From positions 1 to 64,000 of the forward strand of contig DATHET010000059.1 in the NCBI GenBank assembly GCA_035490315.1: DNA of 64,000 bases. Reading direction: 5' to 3'. The notes under the pieces were generated by a model. The model searched no databases. It worked only from the letters and a program-made list of their open reading frames with translations, and was not told the origin of the DNA. The DNA is from JADJQU01 sp035490315. GTDB taxonomy: Bacteria; Planctomycetota; UBA1135; GCA-002686595. This document shows positions 43,169 through 51,805 of this stretch, one piece after another. The translations under genes and the position numbers were made by a program. Position 1 is the stretch's first letter. Each line of letters begins with the position of its first letter.

Positions 43169-43767
43169 GCGTGTTGCCGTTCGGCGACGATCGTCGTGAA
43201 GACTTTCTGCGTGTTCCCTGGCGCTTCGAAGCGCTCGTCGCGCCGCAGCAGGATCTTCCATCCAGGCAGCAGCTCCTCCAGCTCGCCGAGGCGGAACAGG
43301 TAGTGCTCTTCGGGATCGAACATGGCCATGAAGGTCGTGCCTTCGACGAGCACGTTGACGATCAAGCGGCCGGCGGGCGCGACCGCCTTGGCGAGTCGAC
43401 CCAGGATCTCGACGGCCGTCCGCCGCTCGAAGAACATGAGCAGCCCGATCGCGATCACCGTGTCGTGCTCGCCGTGGATGACATGGGTCTTGCCGTCCGC
43501 GCAGATCGTGTCCAGATGCAGATGGTCCCTGGCTGCGAGCTCTCGGATGCGCCGGGTCGCCGTCGGACTGGCATCGACGGCGACAACCGCGGCGCCTCGG
43601 CGCGCTGCTTCGATCGAGAGGTTGCCCAGGCCGCAGCCGAAGTCGAGGACTCTGCCGCGTGTGAAATCCAGGGCGGCGAGCTCGAAGCCATTCAACGCGA
43701 ATTCGTTCGCGGCGATCTGCCGCCGGAACTGGGCTTCGAAGAACTCGACGCTGCGATCCGCGGCCAT
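43165..43767 (-). CDS. SAM-dependent methyltransferase (TehB-like class I)
   Basis: A 200-residue methyltransferase. Motif I is RVLDFGCGLGNLSIEAAR (about residues 39-56), followed by the acidic AVVAVDASPTA and the post-I strand TVIAIGLLMFFERR, where the LMFF step is as in TehB and related tellurite/small-molecule methyltransferases. VNVLVEGTTFMAMFDPEEHYLF fits the TehB group too. The substrate is not determined. It follows the OM-like protein by three bases and overlaps the downstream membrane gene by four (ATGA), so it is in the middle of the operon. Confidence 0.85.
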   Translation of the reverse strand: MAADRSVEFFEAQFRRQIAANEFALNGFELAALDFTRGRVLDFGCGLGNLSIEAARRGAAVVAVDASPTATRRIRELAARDHLHLDTICADGKTHVIHGEHDTVIAIGLLMFFERRTAVEILGRLAKAVAPAGRLIVNVLVEGTTFMAMFDPEEHYLFRLGELEELLPGWKILLRRDERFEAPGNTQKVFTTIVAERQHA

Positions 43768-43770
43768 TTC

Positions 43771-44355
43771 CTAGATCCAGACTCCGATGCCGAGATGGAA
43801 AACGACTTTGCTCAGGTGGTCGCGCTCGTCCGGCACGTCGTAGCGATCGAAGGTCCATTCCGCATGGACACCGGCGTCAATATACCAGTGATTCCCGATC
43901 GGGAAGAGCGCGCCGGTGCCGGCCTGCATGCCCTCGTAATCGCGCGTTCCCGTTTTCGTTTCGAGACCCTCGCCCCAGCGCAGGGCTGCCTCGACGTAGA
44001 GCGTGGCGTCGTCGTCGGAAGCTGGCAGTCGCTTGCGCAAACCGAGACTTCTTTCCTTGGCGGGCTCATCGTCGAAGCGGTGCTGGTCCACGCCTCCGAT
44101 CAGGTCGATCACCGGCGTGTTGATCGAGCCGCGCAAGCCAATGCTGCGCCGCTCGAATTCTCCACTCCAACCGAAGAGCGTGTTCTGGCCTTCCGCGGCG
44201 ACGTAGGTGCCGTTCTCGCCGAAGACCGCGCCGCGCAGCTCGAGCATCGCCAGGCCGTTCTTGGGCGACGAGCAGGCGGCGAGGGTCGCGAGCAGGAGCG
44301 GCGGCAACGGAATGCGGGCGCGCGTCACCAGGGTCTTCGGGAAGAAGGGCACCAT
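43771..44355 (-). CDS. Predicted outer-membrane-type lipoprotein
   Basis: A 194-residue protein whose signal peptide ends in LLLATLAACSSP. The mature part alternates short amphipathic strands and turns (MLELRGAVFGENGTYVAAEG, TLYVEAALRWGEG, WYIDAGVHAEWTFDRYDV, KVVFHLGIGVWI), ending in an aromatic-hydrophobic strand, as in small outer-membrane beta-barrel proteins. The lipobox and the barrel-like body together are unusual. ATG 44355 is set by the signal; the upstream frame is Arg-rich. It lies between the 44406 gene (50 bases upstream) and the methyltransferase. Function unknown. Confidence 0.65.
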   Translation of the reverse strand: MVPFFPKTLVTRARIPLPPLLLATLAACSSPKNGLAMLELRGAVFGENGTYVAAEGQNTLFGWSGEFERRSIGLRGSINTPVIDLIGGVDQHRFDDEPAKERSLGLRKRLPASDDDATLYVEAALRWGEGLETKTGTRDYEGMQAGTGALFPIGNHWYIDAGVHAEWTFDRYDVPDERDHLSKVVFHLGIGVWI

Positions 44356-44405
44356 GACCAGTCGTACTCGTCGCCGCGGCCCTCCACAAGGGCGCGCCGC
44401 GCCGC

Positions 44406-44906
44406 TCAGCGCCGGCTTCGCTGCGCGTGGTTCGCGGTGGTCAAGACGCTCCACTGCCAGCCGTCTTCCCCGAGCACCAGCTTGCCGCCGAGATGTGCAT
44501 CCCAGTCCAGGAGTTTCTCGTCGCCGCGCCGGCGGTAGAGCAGGAGATGGCATTCGACCGCCGCGGATTGCTCGTCGGGCGCGAGCTCGATCGCCAGCTC
44601 CTTGGGATCGAAGCTCGCGCTCCACAGGAACAGGCCCTTGTCGTCGAGCTCGTTGAAGTAGGTCCAGGTCAGGATCGAATGGAACTCGTCGCGCGTGAGC
44701 CCCGAAGTGCGATCGACGAAATCCTTGGCCAGGCCGTCGAGCACGGGCTGAGCGCGGCGCGCGTTGAAGCCCTCGACCATTTCCTCGATGCGCCAGCGGA
44801 TCTTCGTTTCCGCTGACGCGAGCGCGCGGTAGATGCCGCGGATCCCGAGCCACGCGATCGTGAGCCCGACCAGGATCAGCAGGAAATTGCGGAAGGTGCG
44901 CGCCAT
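44406..44906 (-). CDS. Single-helix membrane-anchored protein of unknown function
   Basis: A 166-residue protein with an N-terminal membrane helix (FLLILVGLTIAWLGIRGIY) and a soluble domain of about 135 residues (VEGFNARRAQPVLDGLAKDF, LTRDEFHSILTWTYF, HLLLYRRRGDEKLLDWDAHL) that reads like an NTF2/SnoaL-type alpha+beta fold, though no catalytic residues can be assigned. Its ATG (44906) follows the stop of the upstream gene with no gap. It is the second gene of the five-gene operon. Confidence 0.7.
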   Translation of the reverse strand: MARTFRNFLLILVGLTIAWLGIRGIYRALASAETKIRWRIEEMVEGFNARRAQPVLDGLAKDFVDRTSGLTRDEFHSILTWTYFNELDDKGLFLWSASFDPKELAIELAPDEQSAAVECHLLLYRRRGDEKLLDWDAHLGGKLVLGEDGWQWSVLTTANHAQRSRR

Positions 44907-45290
44907 TCAGCGTCCGCGGCTCTTCTTCCTCACGGGTTTCGGCTGGGGCGTGTGAGGCGCGAGGTTGGCGAGCTTGTGCTCACCCGGAAATGCGACCTCG
45001 GGATCGAGCTTGCCGTCGCTGGCGCCATCGGCCATGTCGACCTCGGTCATCATCTGGCCGAGCTCCGCGGGAGTCAGCAGCCCCTTCTTGATGCAGACCT
45101 CCGCCAGGGCGCGAGCGAGCAGCGCAACTCGGCCCAGATCGTCCTCGAGCGCCCGGGCGCGCTGCGAGCCGCTGTTCGCCAGCCGCTGTCGCGCCACGCG
45201 CATCGCCTTGATCTTGACGTCCACGGCGCGCATGCCCTCGCTGGTGCCGTTGGATGCGAGAACACACGCGCGCAACAATCCTCCGAGCAT
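44907..45290 (-). CDS. Small conserved protein, paralogue of the 831-1205 protein
   Basis: A 127-residue protein. ATG 45290 follows a strong AAGGAGG six bases away, so the longer frame to 45332 is unlikely. The core LGRVALLARALAEVCIKKG, then ADGASDGKLDP and PGEHKLANL match the protein at 831-1205 almost word for word. The N-terminal part (MRAVDVKIKAMRVARQRLAN) is basic and helical; the C-terminal end is Lys/Pro-rich. It heads the operon 45290-42830. No known domain is recognised. Confidence 0.8.
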   Translation of the reverse strand: MLGGLLRACVLASNGTSEGMRAVDVKIKAMRVARQRLANSGSQRARALEDDLGRVALLARALAEVCIKKGLLTPAELGQMMTEVDMADGASDGKLDPEVAFPGEHKLANLAPHTPQPKPVRKKSRGR

Positions 45291-45347
45291 GGAACCTCCT
45301 TGGTTCAGCGATCTGAGATCGCGCGCGACCATAGCACAGCCGCGGAT

Positions 45348-45444
45348 GTCGGTACGGAGCCCGGCTCGATTCCGACACCCCCTCTCTCGTACGCTCCGCG
45401 CGCGAGAGAGGGGGTGTCGGAATCGAGCGAGGCTCCGTACCGAC
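45348..45444. repeat. 97-base inverted repeat (family B)
   Basis: Stem 45348-45389 pairs with 45403-45444 with two mismatches around a 13-base loop. The outer arm shares the ACGGAGCCC and TCGAT..CGACAC blocks with the element at 30333-30429. It lies just upstream of the five-gene operon and downstream of the 45478 gene, and could terminate the latter. Confidence 0.85.
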
Positions 45445-45477
45445 GGAGGTCCAAGCCCGCGCGTCAGGCGCCGGCGC

Positions 45478-45843
45478 TCAATCCGCCCAGGCCTTGACGA
45501 CTTTCCCGTCGTGGAACTCGACGAAAGTCGTGCGCTCGGTCGCGGTGTGGCTTTCTGTGCCGACCAGGAAGATCACGCTGTTCGTGGACCTCTTGTCCTG
45601 GGTGTAGCACCACTTCCAGAGCTCCGAGCTGTCGTCGAGCTTGGTCTTGCTCGTCGGATCGCCGATCAGCGCGACTACGTAGGACTTGTCCTTGCCCGGC
45701 TCGATCTGCGCGAGTGTGTTCTGACTCACGAACTTGCCCGAGTTCTGGCTGCTCGTTTTCGAGCCGATCAGGCAACCCGGCAGCACGAAGCACATGCACA
45801 GGGCCGCGGACCAGGTGAGAGCTTGGAAGCGATTGGGATTCAT
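45478..45843 (-). CDS. SmpA/OmlA-like small lipoprotein
   Basis: A 121-residue protein. The signal (WSAALCMCFVLPGC) ends in a lipobox. The body has the pattern of BamE/OmlA-type lipoproteins: LAQIEPGKDKSYVVALIG, DPTSKTKLDDSSELWKWCY and a final strand FVEFHDGKVVKAWAD. In those families the protein serves the outer-membrane assembly machinery, but it could equally be a relative with another role. ATG 45843 is preferred over the in-frame GTG 45852. It is a monocistronic gene with a palindrome downstream. Confidence 0.7.
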   Translation of the reverse strand: MNPNRFQALTWSAALCMCFVLPGCLIGSKTSSQNSGKFVSQNTLAQIEPGKDKSYVVALIGDPTSKTKLDDSSELWKWCYTQDKRSTNSVIFLVGTESHTATERTTFVEFHDGKVVKAWAD

Positions 45844-45948
45844 GGGTTTCACCGCGAGGAGTTGGAACGGGTAAGGAACGCGCTCGAAATCCTAGCGACC
45901 GTTTCTTCCCTGCGGGGCAGGAGCCAGCGCGGATCGCGCGATCCTCTG

Positions 45949-47187
45949 TCACTGTCGTGCAAAAAGCGGCGCGAGCTCTCGGGCGACCAGTCGGTTGCCG
46001 GAGAGGCCCAGGTGGCAATCGAGCTTCCAGTACAGCGGCTCGGTCGCGGCGGCGAAGGAGCTGCGCAGGTCGAGGCTTTCGACGCCGCGCTGCGCGAGGT
46101 GGGCCAGCATCGCGTCCGCCATGCGCGTGGTGCTCTCCAGATCCGCGCGCGTCAGACCGAGAGCCGTGAGCATCTCGTCCAGACGCAGCGCCGGATCGTC
46201 GGGGGCGACTTCCATCCACGAAGGGATGTAGACGACGATCAGGCGGATCCCGCGCTCCAGGCACAGGGCCTGCATGTTGTCGAGCACTTCGCTCGCGGCG
46301 CGATTCGCGATCTCGAGCTGCTCGGGATAGGTCGAGAAATACCGCACCGAGGCCAGGCCCTGGGCCACGGCGCCCTTGTTGATCGCGCTCGCGGCCTTCA
46401 CTTCCTCGGCGTAGACGGGCATGCCGCGCGGCCGCTTGCCTGCATTGAAATAGAAATGCCAGACCGAGAGTGCCTCCTCGAAATCGTTCCCGCCGTACAC
46501 GCCGACGATGAAGACCGCCGGCGCGAGGTCGACGAAGCGCTCGAGCACGCCGAGGTAGTTGTAGAACGAGTAGGCGCCCTTGCCCGTGTTGAGAACCTCG
46601 ATCGATGCTGGATCGAGCTGCTCGCCGCGGAGCTTCGCTTCGCTAGCCGCTCGATCGCGCAGCAAGCCTTCCAACAGATTGGAGTAGCTCTCCGCATTCG
46701 CGCACACGCCGTCGGTGTGCGAATCGCCGGTGACCAGGATGCGCACCGCCGGCCGCTGGGCCGCGGGCTCCGTGTCCTCGCGCATCCCGAACGAGTTCGT
46801 CTTGACCGCGAAAGCTCCACCGGGGTACTCGGCGAAGGGGATCTTCGAGTCGACGTTGGGTTGCCAGATGTCGCCGCACAGAGGATCGAACACCTCGCCC
46901 CGCGTGCGCACGAAGAGCGCGGCGGATTGCTCGTCGGTGAACGGCGGATAGAAGGGCAGGGAAACCCGGCCGTTCGTCCCGGGCTGCGCTCGCGCGGTGA
47001 GCCAGCCCGGGCCCGGTTTCCAGGCCGGAAGTTCCTTCGAGGTCCGCAGATCGATCGGCGGAACAGCGGGCTTCGAGCGCAGGCGCGCCACCAGCGGCAC
47101 GCCGACGAGGTAGGTCGCGATGGCGACGAGCGCGGCGAGCGAGAGCTTCAGGACCAGTCGGTTCGTGCGCGGGTTCGAGCTGGCCAT
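45949..47187 (-). CDS. Membrane-anchored SGNH-type hydrolase
   Basis: A 412-residue protein with an N-terminal membrane helix (LVLKLSLAALVAIATYLVGV) and a large extracytoplasmic domain. Block I of the SGNH fold is LVTGDSHTDGVC with the nucleophile Ser156; block III is GVYGGNDF, and the catalytic Asp/His pair is in LDCHLGLSGNRLVA near the end. Such enzymes are esterases or acyl-transferases, often of polysaccharides. ATG 47187 is placed at the membrane helix; the frame upstream encodes Ser/Ala-rich sequence. It is divergent from the 47339 gene. Confidence 0.85.
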   Translation of the reverse strand: MASSNPRTNRLVLKLSLAALVAIATYLVGVPLVARLRSKPAVPPIDLRTSKELPAWKPGPGWLTARAQPGTNGRVSLPFYPPFTDEQSAALFVRTRGEVFDPLCGDIWQPNVDSKIPFAEYPGGAFAVKTNSFGMREDTEPAAQRPAVRILVTGDSHTDGVCANAESYSNLLEGLLRDRAASEAKLRGEQLDPASIEVLNTGKGAYSFYNYLGVLERFVDLAPAVFIVGVYGGNDFEEALSVWHFYFNAGKRPRGMPVYAEEVKAASAINKGAVAQGLASVRYFSTYPEQLEIANRAASEVLDNMQALCLERGIRLIVVYIPSWMEVAPDDPALRLDEMLTALGLTRADLESTTRMADAMLAHLAQRGVESLDLRSSFAAATEPLYWKLDCHLGLSGNRLVARELAPLFARQ

Positions 47188-47338
47188 GCGGATGCGGCCA
47201 GGGAGCGGCGGCCGATGGGGAAGTCTAGCGTCAGCCGAGCGCGGGTCCTGTCCGCGATCGAGCGGCGGTTCCGGCGCAGCCAGGGATGAGCGATCCCGCC
47301 CTGGCCGTTCGCCCGTAAGATCCTCCCAGGAGCTTCCC

Positions 47339-50300
47339 ATGGCCAACCGATCTTCCTTGCGGCTCGTGACGCTGTTCGCGGCGCTCGTGCTCGGCCTCAT
47401 CGTGCTCGCGCGAGCCTTCCTGACTTCCGACGGCGCGGGTGGCGAGATCGAGAACGATCCAGCGCCCTCCGTATCGCAGCCCGCCGACGCCGCGGAGAGC
47501 GCTCCGCCGACGGCCCTGGTCTCCGCGAAGTCCGAAGCATCGGCCAGCGCACCGGTGGCTGCGCCGGCGACCGACGCGACAAGCGAGCGCGCCGCCGCGG
47601 CGACCCTGGACGAGCTCGACCTCGCCGATGCCGTGTGGGTGAGCGGCACGGTTCATTTTCCCGAGCACACGCCGATGGGCGAAGTCGTCGAGGTGATCGC
47701 CAACGGGAAGAAGTTCAAGAATCGCGAGATGCACCGAGCGCGGGTCAATCCCGACGGCTCGTTCCGCGTCGCCTTCGCCAAGGAGACGCGCACTGGCAGG
47801 CTCGCGATCGACGCGGACCACCTGTTCTTGCCCAAGCCGCTGGTGGTCAAGCCGGCCGATGCACCCAGTGGCCTCGTGCTCGAGCCCGAGCTCGGCGGCC
47901 GCATCCTCGGCGTGGTCATCCCGCCCGTGGGCGTCGCCGACGCGGCGAAGGAACTCGAAGGCGCAACCATGCAATTGTTCGGGTGGGATCCCACTCGGCG
48001 TTCCGAGGCGGTGAACCTCTCGGCGAAGCTCGACAAGGATCTGCACTTCGAGTTCCGCGGCGTCCCGCTGGTCGCGAACTGCAGCGTCAGTTGCCATTCG
48101 AAGTTCTGGCTCCCGGACCGCGGTGAAGTCGGCGTCGCCGCCGGCGTGGACACACCGCTCGAGCTGCGCCTGAATCGCGGAGTGCGCCTCGCGGGCAAAG
48201 TGCTCGACGCAGATGGGGCGCCCGTGACCGGGGCGGGTCTCAGCCTGCGCTGCGAGGGCTCGGGCGGCCGAGTCAGCAGCTCCCACGGCGAGATGGCCAG
48301 CCCGAAGGACGGCAACTTCGATCTCTGCGGCAAGGAGCCGGGCAAGATCACCTTGATCGCGCAGAAGAAGGGCTTCCTCGATGCCACGCAGGAGCTCGGA
48401 AAACTCGAGGACGGCGACGTTCGCGACTCGCTCGAGCTGCGATTGCAGAGCGGCGCTTCCATTTCCGGTCGAGTGGTCTGGCCCGACGGCACTCCCGCGG
48501 AAAAAGCGATGGTCAGCGCGGTCGCGCCCGCCAAGGAGAGCGGCGAGTGGATGCAGCCGCGCGATCTGCAATTCGCCGCCGCGGCCGACGGAAGCTTCAA
48601 GATCACCGGACTCGTCGCGGGCTCCTTCGTCGTGACGGCGTCCGGCACACCGCGCCAGGACGAGCCGCAGGAGGAAGCCGCCGCGGAGGAGCCCGCGCAG
48701 GCGGAGAAAAAACCCGCGAAGAAATCGATCGCGCGCGGACCCAAGTGGACTGCGAAACAGGAGGACGTTCCCGCGGGCAGCGACTCGCTCGTGCTCACCC
48801 TGCAATCGGGTTACGCCTTGAGCGGCCGCGTGGTCGACGAGGTCGGAGCTCCCCTCGACCGATTCCAGATCGTCGCGACGCCGAAGGAAGCCGAAGACGG
48901 ACCGCGCACCGCGCTTCCCAGAGCCGTGCTCGGCAGCTTCCGCGACGACGGCGGCGCTTTCGTGCTCGAAGGCTTGCACGCGGGAGCGTGGAACGTCGTC
49001 GTCAAGGCCAAGGGCTTCACCTTTCCCGAGGAGGGTCTGGCCGTCGAGGTGCCGGACCGACTCGCGCTCGGCTCGCTGGTGGTCACCCGCGCGGCGGTGT
49101 TGCGCGGTCAAGTCCTCGCTCCGGACGGAACTCCGATCGCCAGGGCACAGGTCGAGATCGACATGGCCGACGACAGCCCGAGGGGCTGGCGCGGGATGGG
49201 CAACGACAAGCGCGTGCTCAGCGACGCCAAGGGCCGTTTTGAATTCAAGTCGGCGCCGAGCGGCGAATGCACGCTGCGCGCGACGCACGAGGGTCTTGCC
49301 CCGAGCGCTGCGCTGGCCTTGAACGTGGTCCCGGGACAGACGCTCGAAGACCTGACTCTGACCATGCGCCGCGGAGGCAAGCTCGAAGTCGAGCTCGCGA
49401 GCGGCGCCGGCCCGAATCGCTCGGGTCGCCAGCTCTCGCTCTATGGACAGTTCCAGGGCGGCGATTGGCGCCAGGCTACGACCGATGCCGGCGGGCACGT
49501 CACCCTCGAAGGTCTGGCGCCAGGCGATTGGCAGGTGACTCTCGAGCCCTCCCCGGACGAGCTCGAGGCCCAGGGCTCGGAGGGCAGTCGTGAGGACTGG
49601 ATGCTGCGCAACTCCCTGATGAAGCAGGCTCGCGTGGCGATCGTCGAGGGCGAGACCGCGCACGTGGTGCTCGGCGCTCCTCCGAAGGCTCCGGTCGAGG
49701 TCCGTGGCGTGGTCCGCACCGGCGGCTCGCCGATGGCCGGCGCGGGAGTCCAGGCATTCCTCCACAGCGGCTCCGACGCTCAGCCGAAGTTCGCGCGCTG
49801 CGACGCCAAGGGCGCCTACCGCATGACGCTCGATCAGGCCGGGAGCTACTCGTTCGGCGCGAGCCGCGATGGGATGAACGCGTCGCAGTGGAAGAACGTC
49901 ACGGTCCCCGACGGAGCGGGCTTCGTGCTCGACATCGACCTGCCCAGCGGCTCGATCGCCGGCCTCGTGCTCGGACCGGATGGAGCGGGACTCGCGTCGG
50001 CCTGGGTCAGCATCGAGCTCGAAAAGCCGCAGCTGACCTCGGAGCCTGTCAGCGGCTTCGCCAGCACGGACGACTCCGGCGCATTCCGGCTCGAGAACCT
50101 GCCCGCGGGTGTCTACACGCTCACCGCGAACGGCCAGGGATCGCACCGCACCGATGGCGCGGACGAGCTGGGCGCGGAGAGCGTGCACGGCTTGAATCTT
50201 TCCGAGGGCGGCACGCTGCGCGATGTCGAGCTGCGGCTCGCGCCCGGCGGATCGCTGCAGGGCGTCGTGAGAGGTCCGGACGGCAAGCCCGCCGGCGACG

Positions 50301-50761
50301 CCATGGTGTACGTGCTCGACGCCTCGGGCGAGAGGGTCGAGGCGACGGGCAGCGACGACAACGGTCGCTACGAATTCCGCGGAGTTCGCGCTGGCAGCTT
50401 CACGATCGGCGCGATGCAAGCGAACCAGCTCAGCGACCCTGTCGAGGTTCGCATCGTCGCGGGCGAGAAGACGAAGCTCGACCTGCAGCTGCGCGCCGGC
50501 GCGGAGCTCGTGGTCGAAGTCCAGGACCGCGACGGCACTCCAGTCGGCGCTTCGATCTCCGTCCAGGATTCGCGCGGCCGCAATCAGACCTTGATGCGCA
50601 GCGAGGCCAGCGCGGACAAGAGCTCGCGCACGGTCGGGCCACTCGCCGCTGGCGATTACACCGTCATCGCGACCAACCACGACGGCGGGCAGGCGAGCGC
50701 GACGGTCCATGTCTCCAGTCAGGAGACGAAGACCGTGCAGCTGAAGTTCGGCGGGGGATAG
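47339..50761 (+). CDS. Membrane-anchored protein with many carboxypeptidase-regulatory-like (Ig-type) repeats
   Basis: A 1140-residue protein. ATG 47339 follows CCCAGGAGCTTCCC. An N-terminal helix (LVTLFAALVLGLIVLARAFL) anchors it, then an Ala/Ser/Pro-rich stretch. About ten CarboxypepD_reg-like beta-sandwich units follow, each with a motif of the form GRVVDEVGAPLDRFQIVATP, LRGQVLAPDGTPIARAQVE, GLVLGPDGAGLASAWVSI or QGVVRGPDGKPAGDAMVYV. A KKPAKKS basic patch interrupts one of them. No enzyme is present. Such repeat stalks are usually extracellular and adhesive or polysaccharide-binding. The same class of repeat recurs at 52970 and 55679. Confidence 0.8.
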   Translation: MANRSSLRLVTLFAALVLGLIVLARAFLTSDGAGGEIENDPAPSVSQPADAAESAPPTALVSAKSEASASAPVAAPATDATSERAAAATLDELDLADAVWVSGTVHFPEHTPMGEVVEVIANGKKFKNREMHRARVNPDGSFRVAFAKETRTGRLAIDADHLFLPKPLVVKPADAPSGLVLEPELGGRILGVVIPPVGVADAAKELEGATMQLFGWDPTRRSEAVNLSAKLDKDLHFEFRGVPLVANCSVSCHSKFWLPDRGEVGVAAGVDTPLELRLNRGVRLAGKVLDADGAPVTGAGLSLRCEGSGGRVSSSHGEMASPKDGNFDLCGKEPGKITLIAQKKGFLDATQELGKLEDGDVRDSLELRLQSGASISGRVVWPDGTPAEKAMVSAVAPAKESGEWMQPRDLQFAAAADGSFKITGLVAGSFVVTASGTPRQDEPQEEAAAEEPAQAEKKPAKKSIARGPKWTAKQEDVPAGSDSLVLTLQSGYALSGRVVDEVGAPLDRFQIVATPKEAEDGPRTALPRAVLGSFRDDGGAFVLEGLHAGAWNVVVKAKGFTFPEEGLAVEVPDRLALGSLVVTRAAVLRGQVLAPDGTPIARAQVEIDMADDSPRGWRGMGNDKRVLSDAKGRFEFKSAPSGECTLRATHEGLAPSAALALNVVPGQTLEDLTLTMRRGGKLEVELASGAGPNRSGRQLSLYGQFQGGDWRQATTDAGGHVTLEGLAPGDWQVTLEPSPDELEAQGSEGSREDWMLRNSLMKQARVAIVEGETAHVVLGAPPKAPVEVRGVVRTGGSPMAGAGVQAFLHSGSDAQPKFARCDAKGAYRMTLDQAGSYSFGASRDGMNASQWKNVTVPDGAGFVLDIDLPSGSIAGLVLGPDGAGLASAWVSIELEKPQLTSEPVSGFASTDDSGAFRLENLPAGVYTLTANGQGSHRTDGADELGAESVHGLNLSEGGTLRDVELRLAPGGSLQGVVRGPDGKPAGDAMVYVLDASGERVEATGSDDNGRYEFRGVRAGSFTIGAMQANQLSDPVEVRIVAGEKTKLDLQLRAGAELVVEVQDRDGTPVGASISVQDSRGRNQTLMRSEASADKSSRTVGPLAAGDYTVIATNHDGGQASATVHVSSQETKTVQLKFGGG

Positions 50762-50785
50762 GCCCGCGCAGAGAGGGCCGCCGCT

Positions 50786-50834
50786 GGGTACTGCCCCGCA
50801 TCGCTGTGCGGCACAGCGATGCGGGGCAGTATCC
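50786..50834. repeat. Perfect hairpin palindrome between convergent genes
   Basis: Positions 50789-50809 pair perfectly with 50811-50831 around one central base; a G:T and two further pairs extend it to 50786-50834. It fills the gap between the convergent ends at 50761 and 50840, and is not related in sequence to families A or B. Confidence 0.85.
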
Positions 50835-50839
50835 CGTTG

Positions 50840-51298
50840 CTACTTGGCCAGGTGACGCTCGATGTTCTTCATCTGCGCGTCCCAGCCCTGGCTGTTCATG
50901 CGGAAGGCTTCTTCCCGGCGCGCGGCAGGGATGTGGTCGAATCCCGATTCCATCAGAGTCAGCCGCGTGCCGCCCTGGTGGTCCTCGAGCCGGAAGGCGA
51001 CCAGCGTCGTCGGCTCGCTCGAGTAATCGACTTTGGGATCGACGGCGTAGGGATGCCAGTGGAACGAGAAGAGGCGCTCGGTTTCCATCCGTTCGACCTG
51101 GACCTCGAGCTCGAGGTGCTCGTAACCCGCATGGGTGATCCGTCCCTTGACGTTTTTGCCCGGCGCGAAGTCGCCGTCGAGCTTGACCTCGAACCAGGAA
51201 CCGAACTCCTTGGCATCGGTAAGCGCCTTCCATACGCGCGACTTCGGTGCGTGGAGCAATTTCGCCTTCTCGATGCGATCGATGCTTGTCTGTGCCAT
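50840..51298 (-). CDS. SRPBCC/AHSA1-like START-domain protein
   Basis: A 152-residue protein, ATG 51298 behind CTGGAGAAAACC. It has the pattern of activator-of-Hsp90-ATPase homologue (AHSA1) proteins: IEKAKLLHAPKSRVWKALTD, GSWFEVKLDGDFAPG, RLFSFHWHPYAVD and a C-terminal long helix (FRMNSQGWDAQMKNIERHL). The fold makes a hydrophobic cavity for a small ligand. The ligand is unknown. It sits between a palindrome and the DUF2007-like gene on the same strand. Confidence 0.88.
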   Translation of the reverse strand: MAQTSIDRIEKAKLLHAPKSRVWKALTDAKEFGSWFEVKLDGDFAPGKNVKGRITHAGYEHLELEVQVERMETERLFSFHWHPYAVDPKVDYSSEPTTLVAFRLEDHQGGTRLTLMESGFDHIPAARREEAFRMNSQGWDAQMKNIERHLAK

Positions 51299-51354
51299 GG
51301 TTTTCTCCAGAGTGCCTCGAGGGCACTGGCCAGCGACGCAAGAATCCTTCGCGG

Positions 51355-51618
51355 CTATTCTGCCGCGGGAACCTCGGGTCGCGTGCCCCAAGCCTCTTCC
51401 AGGATGTCCAAAGCCCGATCCAGGGCCTCGCGCGGCACGTACAAATCCTGGTGCCGCATCACGTCGTGGGCCGCGCGGCCGAGCTCGGCCACGTCGAAAT
51501 CCGGTCCGTGCTCGAGGCAGGGGATCCCCGCGGCGGACAGCAGGCCGCGCGCGAGCTCGATGGTCGTGGGTTCGGCGGAAGCGAGAACGCGTGCATAGTC
51601 CTTCGAAGGTGAGCTCAT
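51355..51618 (-). CDS. DUF2007-like small protein
   Basis: An 87-residue protein with ATG 51618 behind GAAGG. The opening VLASAEPTTIELARGLLSAAGIPCLEHGP and the end YVPREALDRALDILEE match the putative signal-transducing DUF2007 family (alternating beta and alpha, ferredoxin-like). It should be cytoplasmic. It is 56 bases upstream of the SRPBCC gene on the same strand, so the two may share a message. Function unknown. Confidence 0.75.
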   Translation of the reverse strand: MSSPSKDYARVLASAEPTTIELARGLLSAAGIPCLEHGPDFDVAELGRAAHDVMRHQDLYVPREALDRALDILEEAWGTRPEVPAAE

Positions 51619-51805
51619 GCACGCCTTCTAGCTGGCCTCGAAAGTTTTGCCAGTGGTGGAATCACAGCGGATCGGAGTCGGAAAGCCCGGCGGCGCGGCT
51701 CGATTGAGGCCCCGCAATTCGAGGCTTGCGGGTAGGCTTCCGGGGGAGCCGCGCCATCCGACCCTGCGGCTCGAGTCCCTGGTTCCACTTACCCAGAAAA
51801 CACCG

